Notes under the pieces: model-generated | Seen by the model: only the letters and a program-made list of their open reading frames with translations | What the model was told of the DNA's origin: nothing | Databases searched by the model: none | Position numbers and translations under genes: made by a program | DNA from: Arthrospira sp. PCC 9108 | GTDB lineage: Bacteria; Cyanobacteriota; Cyanobacteriia; Cyanobacteriales; Microcoleaceae | Length of the DNA stretch: 64,000 nucleotides | Direction of reading: 5' to 3' | Assembly: GCA_016745315.1 (NCBI GenBank) | Contig: CP066886.1 | Location: 3,100,501-3,164,500 of the forward strand | Shown here: one piece after another, positions 17,401-25,461 of the stretch | Layout of the letters: each line of letters begins with the position of its first letter | Numbering within the stretch: position 1 is the first letter of the stretch

Positions 17401-20334
17401 GCCTGTATTAATTCCCTGGCAAAAACCAGCTATCAAAACTATCAAATTGTAGTCATTGATAACCAAAGTGATGACCCCCAAACCTTGGCATATTTAGCCA
17501 GTTTTTCAGACTTACCAAAATGTAGGGTTCTGAAAATTTCTAATCCCGAAACTGGGTTTAGTTTTGCCCACATTAATAATCGCGCCGCTGAACAGGTAGA
17601 AGCTGATTATTTGCTATTCCTCAATAATGACACCGAAATAATTAATCCAGACTGGTTATCTCAAATGATGGGTTATGGTCAATTTGAGGCGGTGGGGGCT
17701 GTGGGTGCGCGGTTGATTTTCCCCAATGATACTATTCAACACGCCGGAATTATTCATGGGTTACATCATGGGTTAGCAGGTCATGCTTTTAAACTGACTC
17801 ACCGAGATGATTTTGGTTATTTAGCCTATTCTAAAGTAGTCAAAAATTACTCAGCCGTCACCGCCGCTTGTTTACTAACTCCTAGGGCGCTATTTTGGGA
17901 AATGGGTGGTTTTAATGAGACTGATTTTGCTGTAGCCTATAATGACGCAGACTATGGCTATCGACTATCTGAGGCGGGATATCGTTGTGTTTATTGTCCT
18001 GATGCTGAGTTAATTCACAGGGAAGGAACCAGTCGCGGTTTTGGGGATAACCCCAAAGAGGTCGCCACCTTCCGCCGTCGGTATGCTAATCAAATAGACC
18101 CGTTTTATAGCCCCCATTTATCTCTGGCTAATGAGTGGTTCCAAATACAACCCCGGCGCTATTTTGGGCATAACTTAACTGTCAAAATTCAGCCTAAAGT
18201 TCTGATGTGTAGCAATGCCTTAGAATACACAGGAGCGCCTTTACATCAGCTAGAAATAGCCATAAAATTGGCGGGAGATGGGGATATAGAACCGGTCATC
18301 TTTAGTGTGACTGATGGACCCCTGCGACAAGTATATGAACAGCAGGGAATTAAAGTAATAGTCCGAGAACATCCCTTAACTGGTGTTTACGATAGACAGG
18401 GTTATGGTCAGGCTATTTCGGCTTTAGCTGAGGAGTTACGCCTTGATAGTTATGACCTGGTTTATGCGAATACTTTAGAGAATTTCTTTATGGTAGCCGC
18501 CGCCGAAAATATGGGGGTTCCCTGTGTGTGGAATGTCCATGAAAGTGAACCGTGGCAGACCTATTTTAATCGCTTTGGGGGTGAAATTGCTGCCCAGGCT
18601 TTGGAGTGTTTCCACTTCCCCTATCGGGTGATTTTTGTGGCTGATGCTACCCGTAACCAATATTTGCCACTGAATAGCCACCATAATTTTATCACTATTC
18701 ATAATGGCTTGGATGTCGATCGCCTTTTAACACAGGCAGAAAAATGGACGAGGAAATCAGCCCGCGAAACCTTGGATATTGACCCCGGAGAAATCGCGAT
18801 TTTATTATTAGGAACAGTATGCGATCGCAAAGGTCAACAAGACCTAGTGAAAGCCCTACCCTTACTACCCCCCCAATGGCATTCTCGCATCCGTTGTTTA
18901 ATTGTAGGCGATCGACCCAGCCTGTATAGCAGTCAATTAGCCAACCTAGTTAATCAACTACCAGAGTCCTTGCGTAATCGCGCTTCTATAGTCTCAGAAA
19001 CCCCCGATACAGCCCTTTATTATCGGGCGGCGGATATCTTCATTTGCACCTCCCGCATCGAAAGTTATCCCCGCGTAATTTTAGAAGCCATGGGTTTTGA
19101 TTTACCAATTATCACCACCCCTGTATTTGGCATTCCTGAACAAGTGCGCTGTGAAATTAACGCCCTATTTTATACACCCAATCAACCCGATGAGTTAGCC
19201 AAATGTATCACCGAACTACTCGAAAATGAGCGTAAAAGGCAGCAATTCGCCCAAAATGCCAAATATGTCCTAGACTCCCTCAATCGCTTTGAGGAGATGA
19301 CAGCAGCCTATGGTGAGATTTTCCAAGAAGCCTATTTAATGAATCCTCATCCTCATCCTCAGTTATCCCAGGAAGCCCCCGAATTAGAAGTTGTAGAAAC
19401 AGAAACCATCCCCGAAACCCCAGTGCCACCAGAAACTGTTACCATAGAAGCCCCCCAGGATAAAAACTATTGGGAAACCAACCCCACTGCAGCCATAGCT
19501 AGTCAGTGGGTATCCAACCCCATTGTAGCTAATACCATTTATAAGCGAATGTCTGGTGGTCAGAGTCAAAAATATTGGCTACGATGGCTAATTGAAGACT
19601 ATTTTACCCAGCGAAATTTCGACCAATTAATCTCCCTAGGTTGTGGTATCGGCAACCATGAAATCGTCATGGCACAAGAAAGGTTTGCCAACCATATTGA
19701 TGCCTTTGATTTCTCCGAAGCATCCCTAAATATTGCCCGCCAAACTGCGGCCAATGTGGGAGTTAATATCAACTTTTATCAGGACGATTTCAATACCTTT
19801 ACTCTTGATAAAGGCAAAAAATACGATATTGCCTTCTGTTCGGGATCCTTACATCACGTCAAAGAAATCGAGAGATTTTTAGGCATAGTTCACGGCTGCC
19901 TTCACCCCGATGGCTACTTTATCATCAATGAATATGTAGGGGATAATTACTGCATTTATAGCCCCCATCAGGTGCAAATAATTAACCGCCTGTATAAATG
20001 CTTTGGGGAAATCTTGCGTTCTGGAATTCAAGAAAACTTTATCAATCCCACCATTCATCAAGTCTTCGCCACCGACCCATCCGAAGCCGTGCGTTCTAAG
20101 CTAATTTTACCATTCATCGAATACTACTTTAATATCGAGGTATACAATCCCTTTGGCGGTGCTATTCTGCATCCTCTGTATCCCCTGTTAGAACATACGC
20201 AACTGTTACCCGGCGACCCCAAATCAGAAGCATTAGTTAGGCTATTATTAGAATTTGAAGAAATCCTGATGGAAATACCCGGAGGTTTAGCGTCAGATTT
20301 CTGTTTATGTGTTTTACGCCCCAAACAGTTCTAA
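14377..20334 (+). CDS. Giant multidomain sulfotransferase / glycosyltransferase / methyltransferase
   Basis: Counting from the ATG at 14377 (1985 residues), the domains are as follows. The rest of the sulfotransferase occupies 1-170 and a Glu/Gln-rich coiled coil about 190-390. The motif ASKFWKIRSKY follows, then two beta-sandwich segments at about 415-620. The first GT2 domain begins at about 732 with KISVVMPVYNPPIEFL and has its metal site FILFLDNDDELTPDALA. The second GT2 domain starts near 992 (VAIIIPTKNQLKLLQ, LLFLNNDTEIINPDW). A GT4 domain covers about 1270-1620, with LLLGTVCDRKGQQDLV and RIESYPRVILEAMGFDLPII. A methyltransferase lies at about 1695-1930 with the SAM loop LISLGCGIGNHE. 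The probable role is assembly and decoration of a surface polysaccharide exported by the upstream ABC transporter. The true start is most likely 14060, via the frameshift described in the preceding entry. Confidence 0.85.
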   Translation: MERSEDDSAVGFLGELIPEAKFIFVYRTPWEVVDSLYRRSTDEALITSPEMAVKMWIFYNKKLLNFYKNNPQRCLISNVYKVGNYTKDFIKAINENLGLWLKIDDNRSNFDESLLINKIIKSRKPGLIGYYFPEALSLYQELEEAAKNLGSGLNNFEREAVQQKPSPSWAFKDWSNIRQLEKECGILEADVKLWQDHFHDAVDRLVSKETELGRTQLKLNGLEIKQQDAIAKLVTTEEQLGKTQGELEASTLELRGMTAHAHNLEVGLQEATTKLVATEQELGKTQGELQKIQDKYQDFDIKYQDVLSKLINTETELGTTEFKLHNAQLKISSLETELGQTQFRLQTSQVQFKQAFAKLRELEEELGQTQMARNLAEGELAAIKASKFWKIRSKYATAKRQARRTLKPRFLSSIDNPTNWELLGCRDSYMQVQGWCLHTGKLNLEAVRARINDEIFEGTYNIERLDVGNIYDYVPGSSNCGFRVQIPLISGNNRLQLEVKDTRGKWHQFGEYPLRVSPLQAAFDVPNTNIVPVGETLFAGWCCHPQYQITKLFLRYGQQTVECAYGLPRGDVGEIFSDWVGSSNSGWEVLINLPPGTWNISLEAQLENGETVALEKQQPLTVKRVNPLNKVSGKTKQLIKLSAAIRQRAAERKQRLGRLIPMPWEIPTIIRRMSEMYDQTSEIPGEVLLPTGFEIPATIDPYDAWLKANVWTERAADILRNRLAAVPATALPKISVVMPVYNPPIEFLQQAIASVCSQVYSHWELCIADDCSSDPEVAKTLNQLAETEPRIRLHFRSENGNISAATNSAASLATGDFILFLDNDDELTPDALAEIALYLVTNPETDILYSDDDKIDTQGKRFAPQFKPDWSPELLLSYMYMGHALVVRHSLFQELGGFRIGYEGSQDYDFALRATEKARQIGHIPLVLYHWRTAPGSTAVSGAAKPASFQAGQNAIIDAIARRQSAATVHQPQWAVKLNLGIFSHTFPHSGPSVAIIIPTKNQLKLLQACINSLAKTSYQNYQIVVIDNQSDDPQTLAYLASFSDLPKCRVLKISNPETGFSFAHINNRAAEQVEADYLLFLNNDTEIINPDWLSQMMGYGQFEAVGAVGARLIFPNDTIQHAGIIHGLHHGLAGHAFKLTHRDDFGYLAYSKVVKNYSAVTAACLLTPRALFWEMGGFNETDFAVAYNDADYGYRLSEAGYRCVYCPDAELIHREGTSRGFGDNPKEVATFRRRYANQIDPFYSPHLSLANEWFQIQPRRYFGHNLTVKIQPKVLMCSNALEYTGAPLHQLEIAIKLAGDGDIEPVIFSVTDGPLRQVYEQQGIKVIVREHPLTGVYDRQGYGQAISALAEELRLDSYDLVYANTLENFFMVAAAENMGVPCVWNVHESEPWQTYFNRFGGEIAAQALECFHFPYRVIFVADATRNQYLPLNSHHNFITIHNGLDVDRLLTQAEKWTRKSARETLDIDPGEIAILLLGTVCDRKGQQDLVKALPLLPPQWHSRIRCLIVGDRPSLYSSQLANLVNQLPESLRNRASIVSETPDTALYYRAADIFICTSRIESYPRVILEAMGFDLPIITTPVFGIPEQVRCEINALFYTPNQPDELAKCITELLENERKRQQFAQNAKYVLDSLNRFEEMTAAYGEIFQEAYLMNPHPHPQLSQEAPELEVVETETIPETPVPPETVTIEAPQDKNYWETNPTAAIASQWVSNPIVANTIYKRMSGGQSQKYWLRWLIEDYFTQRNFDQLISLGCGIGNHEIVMAQERFANHIDAFDFSEASLNIARQTAANVGVNINFYQDDFNTFTLDKGKKYDIAFCSGSLHHVKEIERFLGIVHGCLHPDGYFIINEYVGDNYCIYSPHQVQIINRLYKCFGEILRSGIQENFINPTIHQVFATDPSEAVRSKLILPFIEYYFNIEVYNPFGGAILHPLYPLLEHTQLLPGDPKSEALVRLLLEFEEILMEIPGGLASDFCLCVLRPKQF

Positions 20335-20494
20335 AATCATCCGACTCCGTGTGGGAACTTCCCTCTCCCGGAAACCCCAAAACCAGATATCTGCTCCTTG
20401 TTCAACATCCCCGCTAAATTTTTCGCCCTCATTCCGTTTCTCATAACCAAAATAACGGTAAACTAAAAACTACAAGACCTAGACTGAAAAACCC

Positions 20495-20974
20495 ATGCTA
20501 GACGAACAAGCAAAAACAACTATTCTCCGAACAATGCCCCACGCCCTATATATTTGTGGAGTCAAAGAAGGAGACGAAATCAATGGTTTTACCGCCAGTT
20601 GGGTGATGCAGTCATCCTTTAAACCTCCCCTAGTGGTAAACTGCGTTCGCAATGACTCCCGGTCCCACGCCATGATTAAAGCCAGCGGTGTGTTCGCCCT
20701 GACTTTTTTAGAATTGGGACAAAAAGACATTGCCCAAAAATTCTTTAAGCCGCAGCGTTTAGTCGGTAGCAAATTCGAGGACCTGGAATTTTACCTAGGA
20801 GAAACAGGCTGCCCGATTCTCTCAGATTCTCTAGGCTACATCGAGTGTAATGTAGTTGGTAGCGTGGAAAAAGGTGACCACTCGGTTTTCGTCGGGGAAG
20901 TAATCGCGGCCGGAGTTCACCGAGAAGGGGAAATTCTCTCCTTAGCGAGTACAGGATGGAATTACGGAGGTTAA
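20495..20974 (+). CDS. Flavin reductase-like FMN-binding protein
   Basis: The 159-residue protein matches the flavin reductase domain family (split-barrel FMN-binding). Typical segments are EINGFTASWVMQSSFKPPLV, VNCVRNDSRSHAMIKASGVF and the family-type end DHSVFVGEVIAAGVHREGE. Members bind FMN and either reduce it with NAD(P)H or form part of diflavin proteins. The start ATG at 20495 gives a length normal for the family. It is followed 10 bp later by a MIF-like gene on the same strand, so the two are likely co-transcribed. The physiological substrate cannot be told. Confidence 0.85.
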   Translation: MLDEQAKTTILRTMPHALYICGVKEGDEINGFTASWVMQSSFKPPLVVNCVRNDSRSHAMIKASGVFALTFLELGQKDIAQKFFKPQRLVGSKFEDLEFYLGETGCPILSDSLGYIECNVVGSVEKGDHSVFVGEVIAAGVHREGEILSLASTGWNYGG

Positions 20975-20984
20975 AACAGGATTT

Positions 20985-21338
20985 ATGCCACTGATTAAAG
21001 TCAAAACATCGATTTCTCAACCGGAAAAATCCCAAGTTGAAAGTTTACTCAAGGATTTGTCAGCATCTCTGGCTAAACATCTAAGTAAACCCGAATCCTA
21101 TGTGATGACTGCTTTTGAACCTGATGTTCCTATGACCTTTGGTGGTACTACAGACCCGGTCTGCTATATGGAAATCAAAAGTATTGGTAACATCACTCCA
21201 ACGACTACTAAAGCTATGAGTCAGGATTTCTGCCAAAAAATTAATCAGGCTTTAGGTGTCCCCAGCGATCGCATATATATTGAGTTTGCTGATGCACCCC
21301 GGACTATGTGGGGCTGGAATGGTGGCACATTCGACTAG
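20985..21338 (+). CDS. MIF-like tautomerase family protein
   Basis: The 117-residue protein is a full-length member of the macrophage migration inhibitory factor / tautomerase family. Pro2, which becomes the catalytic N-terminal proline after Met removal, is present (MPLIKVKTS), as are the typical segments PESYVMTAFEPDVPMTFGG, MEIKSIGN and the C-terminal DRIYIEFADAPRTMWGWNG. The family acts as homotrimers with keto-enol tautomerase activity, but the cyanobacterial substrate is not known. A truncated second copy lies 98 bp downstream. Confidence 0.88.
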   Translation: MPLIKVKTSISQPEKSQVESLLKDLSASLAKHLSKPESYVMTAFEPDVPMTFGGTTDPVCYMEIKSIGNITPTTTKAMSQDFCQKINQALGVPSDRIYIEFADAPRTMWGWNGGTFD

Positions 21339-21436
21339 GTGACTTAACAGATCCTTAACAGTTGACATCAGACCTGCTGTGAAATTAACGGCAATTGGCA
21401 ACCCTCTCCCACCGGGAGGGGGAATCAGTTTTAATT

Positions 21437-21652
21437 ATGCCACTGATTAAAGTCAAAACATCGATTTCTCAACCGGAAAAATCCCAAGTTGAAAGTTTAC
21501 TCAAGGATTTGTCAGCATCCCTGGCTAAACATCTAAGTAAACCCGAATCCTATGTGATGACTGCTTTTGAACCTGATGTTCCTATGACCTTTGGCGGTAC
21601 CACGGACCCGGTCTGCTATATGGAAGCGTTTACCGTTGTCTTGGAATTGTAG
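21437..21652 (+). pseudogene. Truncated duplicate of the MIF-like gene
   Basis: From 21436 to 21625 the DNA repeats 20984-21173 with only about four substitutions, all silent (for example TCT/TCC, GGTGGTACT/GGCGGTACC). After CYMEA the reading frame enters unrelated sequence and stops at 21650-21652 (FTVVLEL). The copy lacks the C-terminal beta strands and the IYIEFADAPR segment needed for the trimer, so it is probably non-functional. The near identity shows the duplication is recent. The 98-bp spacer has a CCCTCTCCCACCGGGAGGG hairpin. Confidence 0.8.
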
Positions 21653-21769
21653 AAGTCCAGATTGGTGTCAAGGGACTTAATGCGATCGCTTTTTTGTCCT
21701 AGCTGGGAATTTGTACTTATCTTGTCCATTTTCCCAGTAGGTTGTCCTCGATTTGGCCAGTCTGATTAA

Positions 21770-22003
21770 TTACTCCTTGGCTTTTCCTCTGGGATGGTTA
21801 ATCCGGCTAGTGCGATCGCTTAATCCTGTTGGGTACTGCCTATATTGATTTAGGATTGTGTAAATCAGCTTCATTAATTCGTTGTCTCTGGAGTTAACCT
21901 CTGATATCAGTTTCTGATTTTGCTTCATTAACTGCCAGACTAAAAAAACGGTAATACCATCAGTTCCCAGTTTGACTATCTCAGGTAATACATTAGAATC
22001 CAT
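21770..22003 (-). CDS. Hypothetical small membrane protein
   Basis: The ATG at 22003 opens 77 codons: a short hydrophobic helix (ITVFLVWQLMKQNQKLI) followed by a charged helical stretch (EVNSRDNELMKLIYTILNQY) and a basic tail ending NHPRGKAKE. The layout, one N-terminal helix plus a coiled-coil-like segment, is like small holin- or scaffold-type proteins, but I recognise no family. It lies in a region of small ORFs and mobile-element debris. There is no clear ribosome site. Confidence 0.45.
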   Translation of the reverse strand: MDSNVLPEIVKLGTDGITVFLVWQLMKQNQKLISEVNSRDNELMKLIYTILNQYRQYPTGLSDRTSRINHPRGKAKE

Positions 22004-22115
22004 CGTTGTTTTTTTCGTTGTCTTTTAAGATTAATTCATCATAGTAATTTGTCTTGGCTAAATATTTTTCAATATTTTTTAAAGTAAGCCAGATAAGTTG
22101 TCTGTCCCCTCGGGT

Positions 22116-22274
22116 TTACTTTCTGATTGAATTTCCTAATCTATTGATGTCTTCTTTATTTTTTTTTACAGTAGTTTGGAGTTCAGAATATTTTGCTGAA
22201 AGATACCAAATACCTCCCGAAAAAGAAACAAGCCAACTAATAATTAAAGCAATTTTTTCAATTTCTAGATGCAT
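22116..22274 (-). CDS. Hypothetical small membrane protein
   Basis: Starting at the ATG at 22274, 52 codons give an N-terminal hydrophobic helix (KIALIISWLVSFSGGIWYLS) and a Lys-rich, probably coiled-coil tail (SELQTTVKKNKEDINRLGN). AGGA lies about 12 nt upstream. A GTG at 22304 would add ten residues. The pattern resembles that of the ORF at 21770-22003, also on the minus strand, so the pair may belong together. I recognise no family, and a plus-strand frame over the same stretch looks less protein-like. Confidence 0.4.
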   Translation of the reverse strand: MHLEIEKIALIISWLVSFSGGIWYLSAKYSELQTTVKKNKEDINRLGNSIRK

Positions 22275-22396
22275 AAAGTTAGAAAATCCTGTGCTTTCAA
22301 ACACTAAAATTAAGTTTTGAAAAAATTGCTTGTGGTTCGTTTTCTGGTAATCCGGATAGACTCCCAGTTATCCGAAAAATTTAGACCGTTGGTAAA

Positions 22397-22714
22397 TTAG
22401 ATTTGTTCTCTACTGCTAATTCCCGAATTCTCAAATCTTTGGAAGAATGACAATTTTCTTTCTAACCTTCTTGTCACGGAGCCATCCCGTTGCCATACTA
22501 TATCAAACAATGTTTCATCAGAAACTACGTTTAATCGTTGAACATGAGGTAGTTGGTTGTGTTCTTTTTTGGCCTGGGAAAAAGCCTCAACAAATTCGTA
22601 AAGTTCTACGGTAGCATCTACGTTTTCAGCGTCAGTGCCTAATGAAGCCAGCAAGGTTTTTAACGTTGAACCATCTGGGAGATGGTTGATTAATTGACTG
22701 ATAGAGATATCCAT
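22397..22714 (-). CDS. Hypothetical 105-residue protein
   Basis: The ATG at 22714 opens a frame with balanced composition: an N-terminal half rich in Leu, Asp and Glu (ISQLINHLPDGSTLKTLLAS, VELYEFVEAFSQAKKE) and a basic C-terminus (GSVTRRLERKLSFFQRF). No family is recognised. It sits 25 bp from the left end of the IS630 remnant and reads away from it. No Shine-Dalgarno site is visible. Confidence 0.45.
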   Translation of the reverse strand: MDISISQLINHLPDGSTLKTLLASLGTDAENVDATVELYEFVEAFSQAKKEHNQLPHVQRLNVVSDETLFDIVWQRDGSVTRRLERKLSFFQRFENSGISSREQI

Positions 22715-22739
22715 ATTAAGCTACAAAAGCCTCAATTCT

Positions 22740-23696
22740 TATAGCACAAAACATAACATTTAGGACGTATAATGGCAAGGATATCTACAGAAGACCCAAA
22801 AGGCCAGCCCCCTACAGTTACGACCTTAGACAAAAAGTTATCAATGCAATTGAACTATACGGTATGTCCAAAACCAAAGCCAGTCAATTTTTCCATCTCA
22901 GCCGGAACACTATCAATCTCTGGCTGCAAAGAAAAGAACACACCGGAGACTTCCTCCCTAAACCTAATCACCGACCTGGCAATAACCACCAAATTACCGA
23001 CTGGCAAAAATTCAAGGCTTTTGCCCAAGAGCATGGCCACAAAACCTCCGCTCAAATGGCTGAACTTTGGGATGACGACATCTCTCCTGGCACCATATCC
23101 AGAGCCTTGAAGAAAATTGGCTTCACCAGAAAAAAACTTACGGCTACCAAGAAGGTGATGAGCAACAGCGAGAGGAGTTTATTGCTCAGATTCAACATAT
23201 GGAGCCGGAAGGGTTGGTTTACCTCGATGAAGCTGGCATGAATAGTCAAGACTCGGATTATCCTTATGGTTACTGCCAGGAAGGACAACGCTTCCATACC
23301 CTCAAATCAGGGAAGAGGCAGGGCAGGGTGAGCTATATGGCCGCATGGTGTTATCAACAACTCTTAACTCCCTTTACCTTTGAGGGTTGTTGTAATCGGA
23401 CAGTGTTTGAGTTGTAGTTGGAGTTTATCTTAATTCCAACATTGAAGCCAGGTCAGACTCTAGTATTGGACAATGCAACGTTTCATAAAGGGGGGCGGCA
23501 GGCTGAACTGGTGGAGGCAGCTCAATGCCGTTTGCTCTATCTTCCGCCTTATTCGCCAGACCTCAACAAGATAGAGAAATGTTGGTCGTGGTTGAAAGCC
23601 CGCATTCGCCATTGCACGTGAGCAGTTTGATTCTCTCGATGATGCCATGGATTCTGTTCTCAAGGCTGCGTCCTAACCGCATTGACTAATGCTATA
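22740..23696 (+). mobile_element. IS630-family insertion sequence, decayed
   Basis: The element is about 957 bp. Its ends begin TATAGCA on both sides: TATAGCACAAAACAT at 22740 and, reading inward on the other strand from 23696, TATAGCATTAGTCAA. These fit short imperfect terminal inverted repeats with the TA target preference of IS630 elements. Inside lies one transposase gene in several frames (see the pseudogene entry). Confidence 0.75.
22772..23676 (+). pseudogene. IS630-family transposase, broken
   Basis: The DDE transposase can be followed through several frames. The first part starts PAPYSYDLRQKVINAIELYG (from about 22804) with a helix-turn-helix, KTKASQFFHLSRNTINLWLQ, and runs to SRALKKIGFTRKK. 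It then continues -1 as TYGYQEGDEQQREEF and LVYLDEAGMNSQDSDYPYG. A TAG at 23415-23417 replaces the Trp expected in FELWLEF. After that come LVLDNATFHKGG and YSPDLNKIEKCWSWLK, and an extra base near 23617 breaks the C-terminus. The first break falls on A_AAA_AAA (23130-23136), a classical -1 slippery heptamer in the right register, so that shift may have been programmed. The nonsense codon and the last indel show decay. No in-frame ATG precedes PAPYSY. Confidence 0.85.
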
Positions 23697-23858
23697 TATC
23701 CCCACCGTGACCTGTGGGCATATCCCCACTATGACAATTGGGCTTTAGCTTCTGGTCACATCCTTCACCCTCTAACCATGCGCTTACATTTTTCACTACT
23801 GCCTTGTCAATAGCATTACTCACTTGTTTATAGGCAGAGCATTAGAGGGGTTACAACG

Positions 23859-24352
23859 TTCCGTTTATATGGGCATTCCATCGTTAGATTTGTCCTCAGA
23901 ACCGGGGTAGTTTAAAGGTCTGTGCAGGTAGTCGTAAGAGCCCCCTACTTTTCCCCTTGTCCTTTTGGGCGCAGCGTGTCCACCTATTTCGCTGCTAGTG
24001 TATTACGATGGTTCAAGCCGGACATTCAGTTTCCTTAATCATGGATGGTTGGCAGTGGTCTCGATTCCGGTATTAGATTACACCTCGGAGCCTTCCGTTC
24101 CCCGCTTTAGTCCTAGGGTTGTGAGTCCTAAAACTAGGGGTGGCTATCGCCGTTACCCTCTGCTCTGTGATTTCTCAGTTCGCTTAGGACCTTGGGTTCC
24201 CTGCCTTGCTTAGTTCCCTAAGCGTCGGGACATATAAACAGTTATGAGGATGGTCAGGAGAGGTTTCCTTATATCCAAACTCGGGGCTGGAATCCTCACC
24301 GGCTAGTGATTTCTGGCATTTCATCCCTATTTCATACCCGAACGTCTCGCAC
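23859..24352 (-). mobile_element. Structured RNA repeat, copy 1; probable 5' part of a group II intron
   Basis: Read on the minus strand from 24352, this starts GTGCGAGACGTTCGGGTATG, which fits the GUGYG 5' end of bacterial group II introns. It runs about 500 nt, the usual length of domains I-III before the reverse transcriptase ORF, then stops without any ORF or domain V/VI. It contains a stem GCTTAG-TTCC-CTAAGC (24208-24223) where copy 2 has an unrelated perfect stem. No protein is coded. The group II call rests on the 5' end, length and structure; an unnamed structured RNA is the alternative. Confidence 0.55.
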
Positions 24353-24419
24353 CTTGCGCTTACACTTATCACTACTGATTACCTCGACCAGATATTCAGA
24401 GTGCTGGAGGACTTAAAAC

Positions 24420-24959
24420 GTTCCGTTTATATGGGCATTCCATCTTTAGATTTGTCCTCTCCACCGGGGTACTTTTTAAAGGTCTGTGTAGGTAGTATAG
24501 TGAACCTCCTACTTTTCCCCTTGTTCTTTTGAACGCAGCGTATCAACCTATTTCGCTGCTTAGTATTGACGATGGTTCAAGCCGGACATTTGGTTTCCCT
24601 AATCATGGATGGTTGGCAGTGGTCTCGATTCTGGTGTTGGGTTACACCTCGGAGCCTTCCGTTCCCCGCTTCAATCCCAGGATTGTGGGTCCTGAAACTA
24701 GGAGTGGCTATCGCCGTTACCCTCACCTCTGTTTCGTTACGTTTCCGTTATGTTAAGAATTGTTACGAATTGTTACAGATTATGTTAACCTGGGGTTCCC
24801 TGCCGGGTTTTGGTATCGTATGATACCAAACGTCGGGACATATAAACAGTTATGGGGTCGGTCAGAGGCGAGCCTCTTATATTCAACCAAGGGGTTGAAG
24901 CCCCACCAGATAGCTATTTCAGGCATTACCGCCTTATTTCGTATCTGAACGTCTCGCAC
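24420..24959 (-). mobile_element. Structured RNA repeat, copy 2; probable 5' part of a group II intron
   Basis: This is a direct repeat of the element at 23859-24352, offset about 561 bp at its left end and 607 bp at its right end, with many substitutions and some indels. On the minus strand it begins GTGCGAGACGTTCAGATACG at 24959. The variable position holds TTTGGTATC-GTAT-GATACCAAA (24809-24830). The flanks GGTTCCCTGCC and CGTCGGGACATATAAACAG are the same as in copy 1. Its 5' end abuts the surviving part of a tnpB gene, which suggests the intron once inserted there. Confidence 0.55.
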
Positions 24960-24960
24960 C

Positions 24961-25338
24961 ACCAAGTATAAACTAATATTTTTGCCCAAGTTTGAAGTGA
25001 AAAATCTGGTCAAGAGAGGAAAACGACGCTTGGCCACGAAAACGGGACGCGCCATGGTGACATGGGCTCATTACCGTTTTCAGACTTTGTTGAAGCATCA
25101 AGCAGCTAAGTATGGCTGTGTTGTAGTAGACGTAACGAAAGAGTACACCAGCAAAACCTGTTCAAAATGTGGTCACATTCACACCCAACTAGGAGGCAAC
25201 AAACAATTTGTTTGCCCTAATTGTGGTCATAGGATAGGACGTGATATTAATGGAGCCTTTAACATTCTGCCCTTGGCTTTGAGAGATACCTCCACTAATG
25301 GCGTGATTACCTCATTCCAGATGGTGCCATACTCATAA
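24961..25338 (+). pseudogene. tnpB: TnpB (IS200/IS605-type) C-terminal remnant
   Basis: The frame is open from 24961 (TKYKLIFLPKFEVKNLVKRG) to TAA at 25336-25338. It keeps the C-terminal part of TnpB: the helix region GRAMVTWAHYRFQTLLKHQA, the zinc ribbon TCSKCGHIH...FVCPNCGH, and the last RuvC acidic motif GRDINGAFNILPLAL. The N-terminal half with the first two RuvC catalytic residues is missing, cut at the group II-like element that ends at 24959. TnpB proteins are RNA-guided nucleases carried by IS200/IS605 transposons; this one cannot be active. The 120 bp after the stop may still contain the element's right end. Confidence 0.8.
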
Positions 25339-25461
25339 ACTTCCGGCTATTGCCAGATTTTTCCTGGTTAAATGTATCTGTCAAAAACACCGTAGCAGTT
25401 GTATGCTAAAAGTTTCGGCCGGTAAGGGGCTGATCACATTTTGGCGGTTTAAGGTAAATCT

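Noticed and set aside
24529..24823. Two overlapping plus-strand ORFs in the tandem structured region
   Set aside because: Matching frames in the first copy are disrupted, and the sequence is conserved as RNA structure (compensating stems) rather than as protein.
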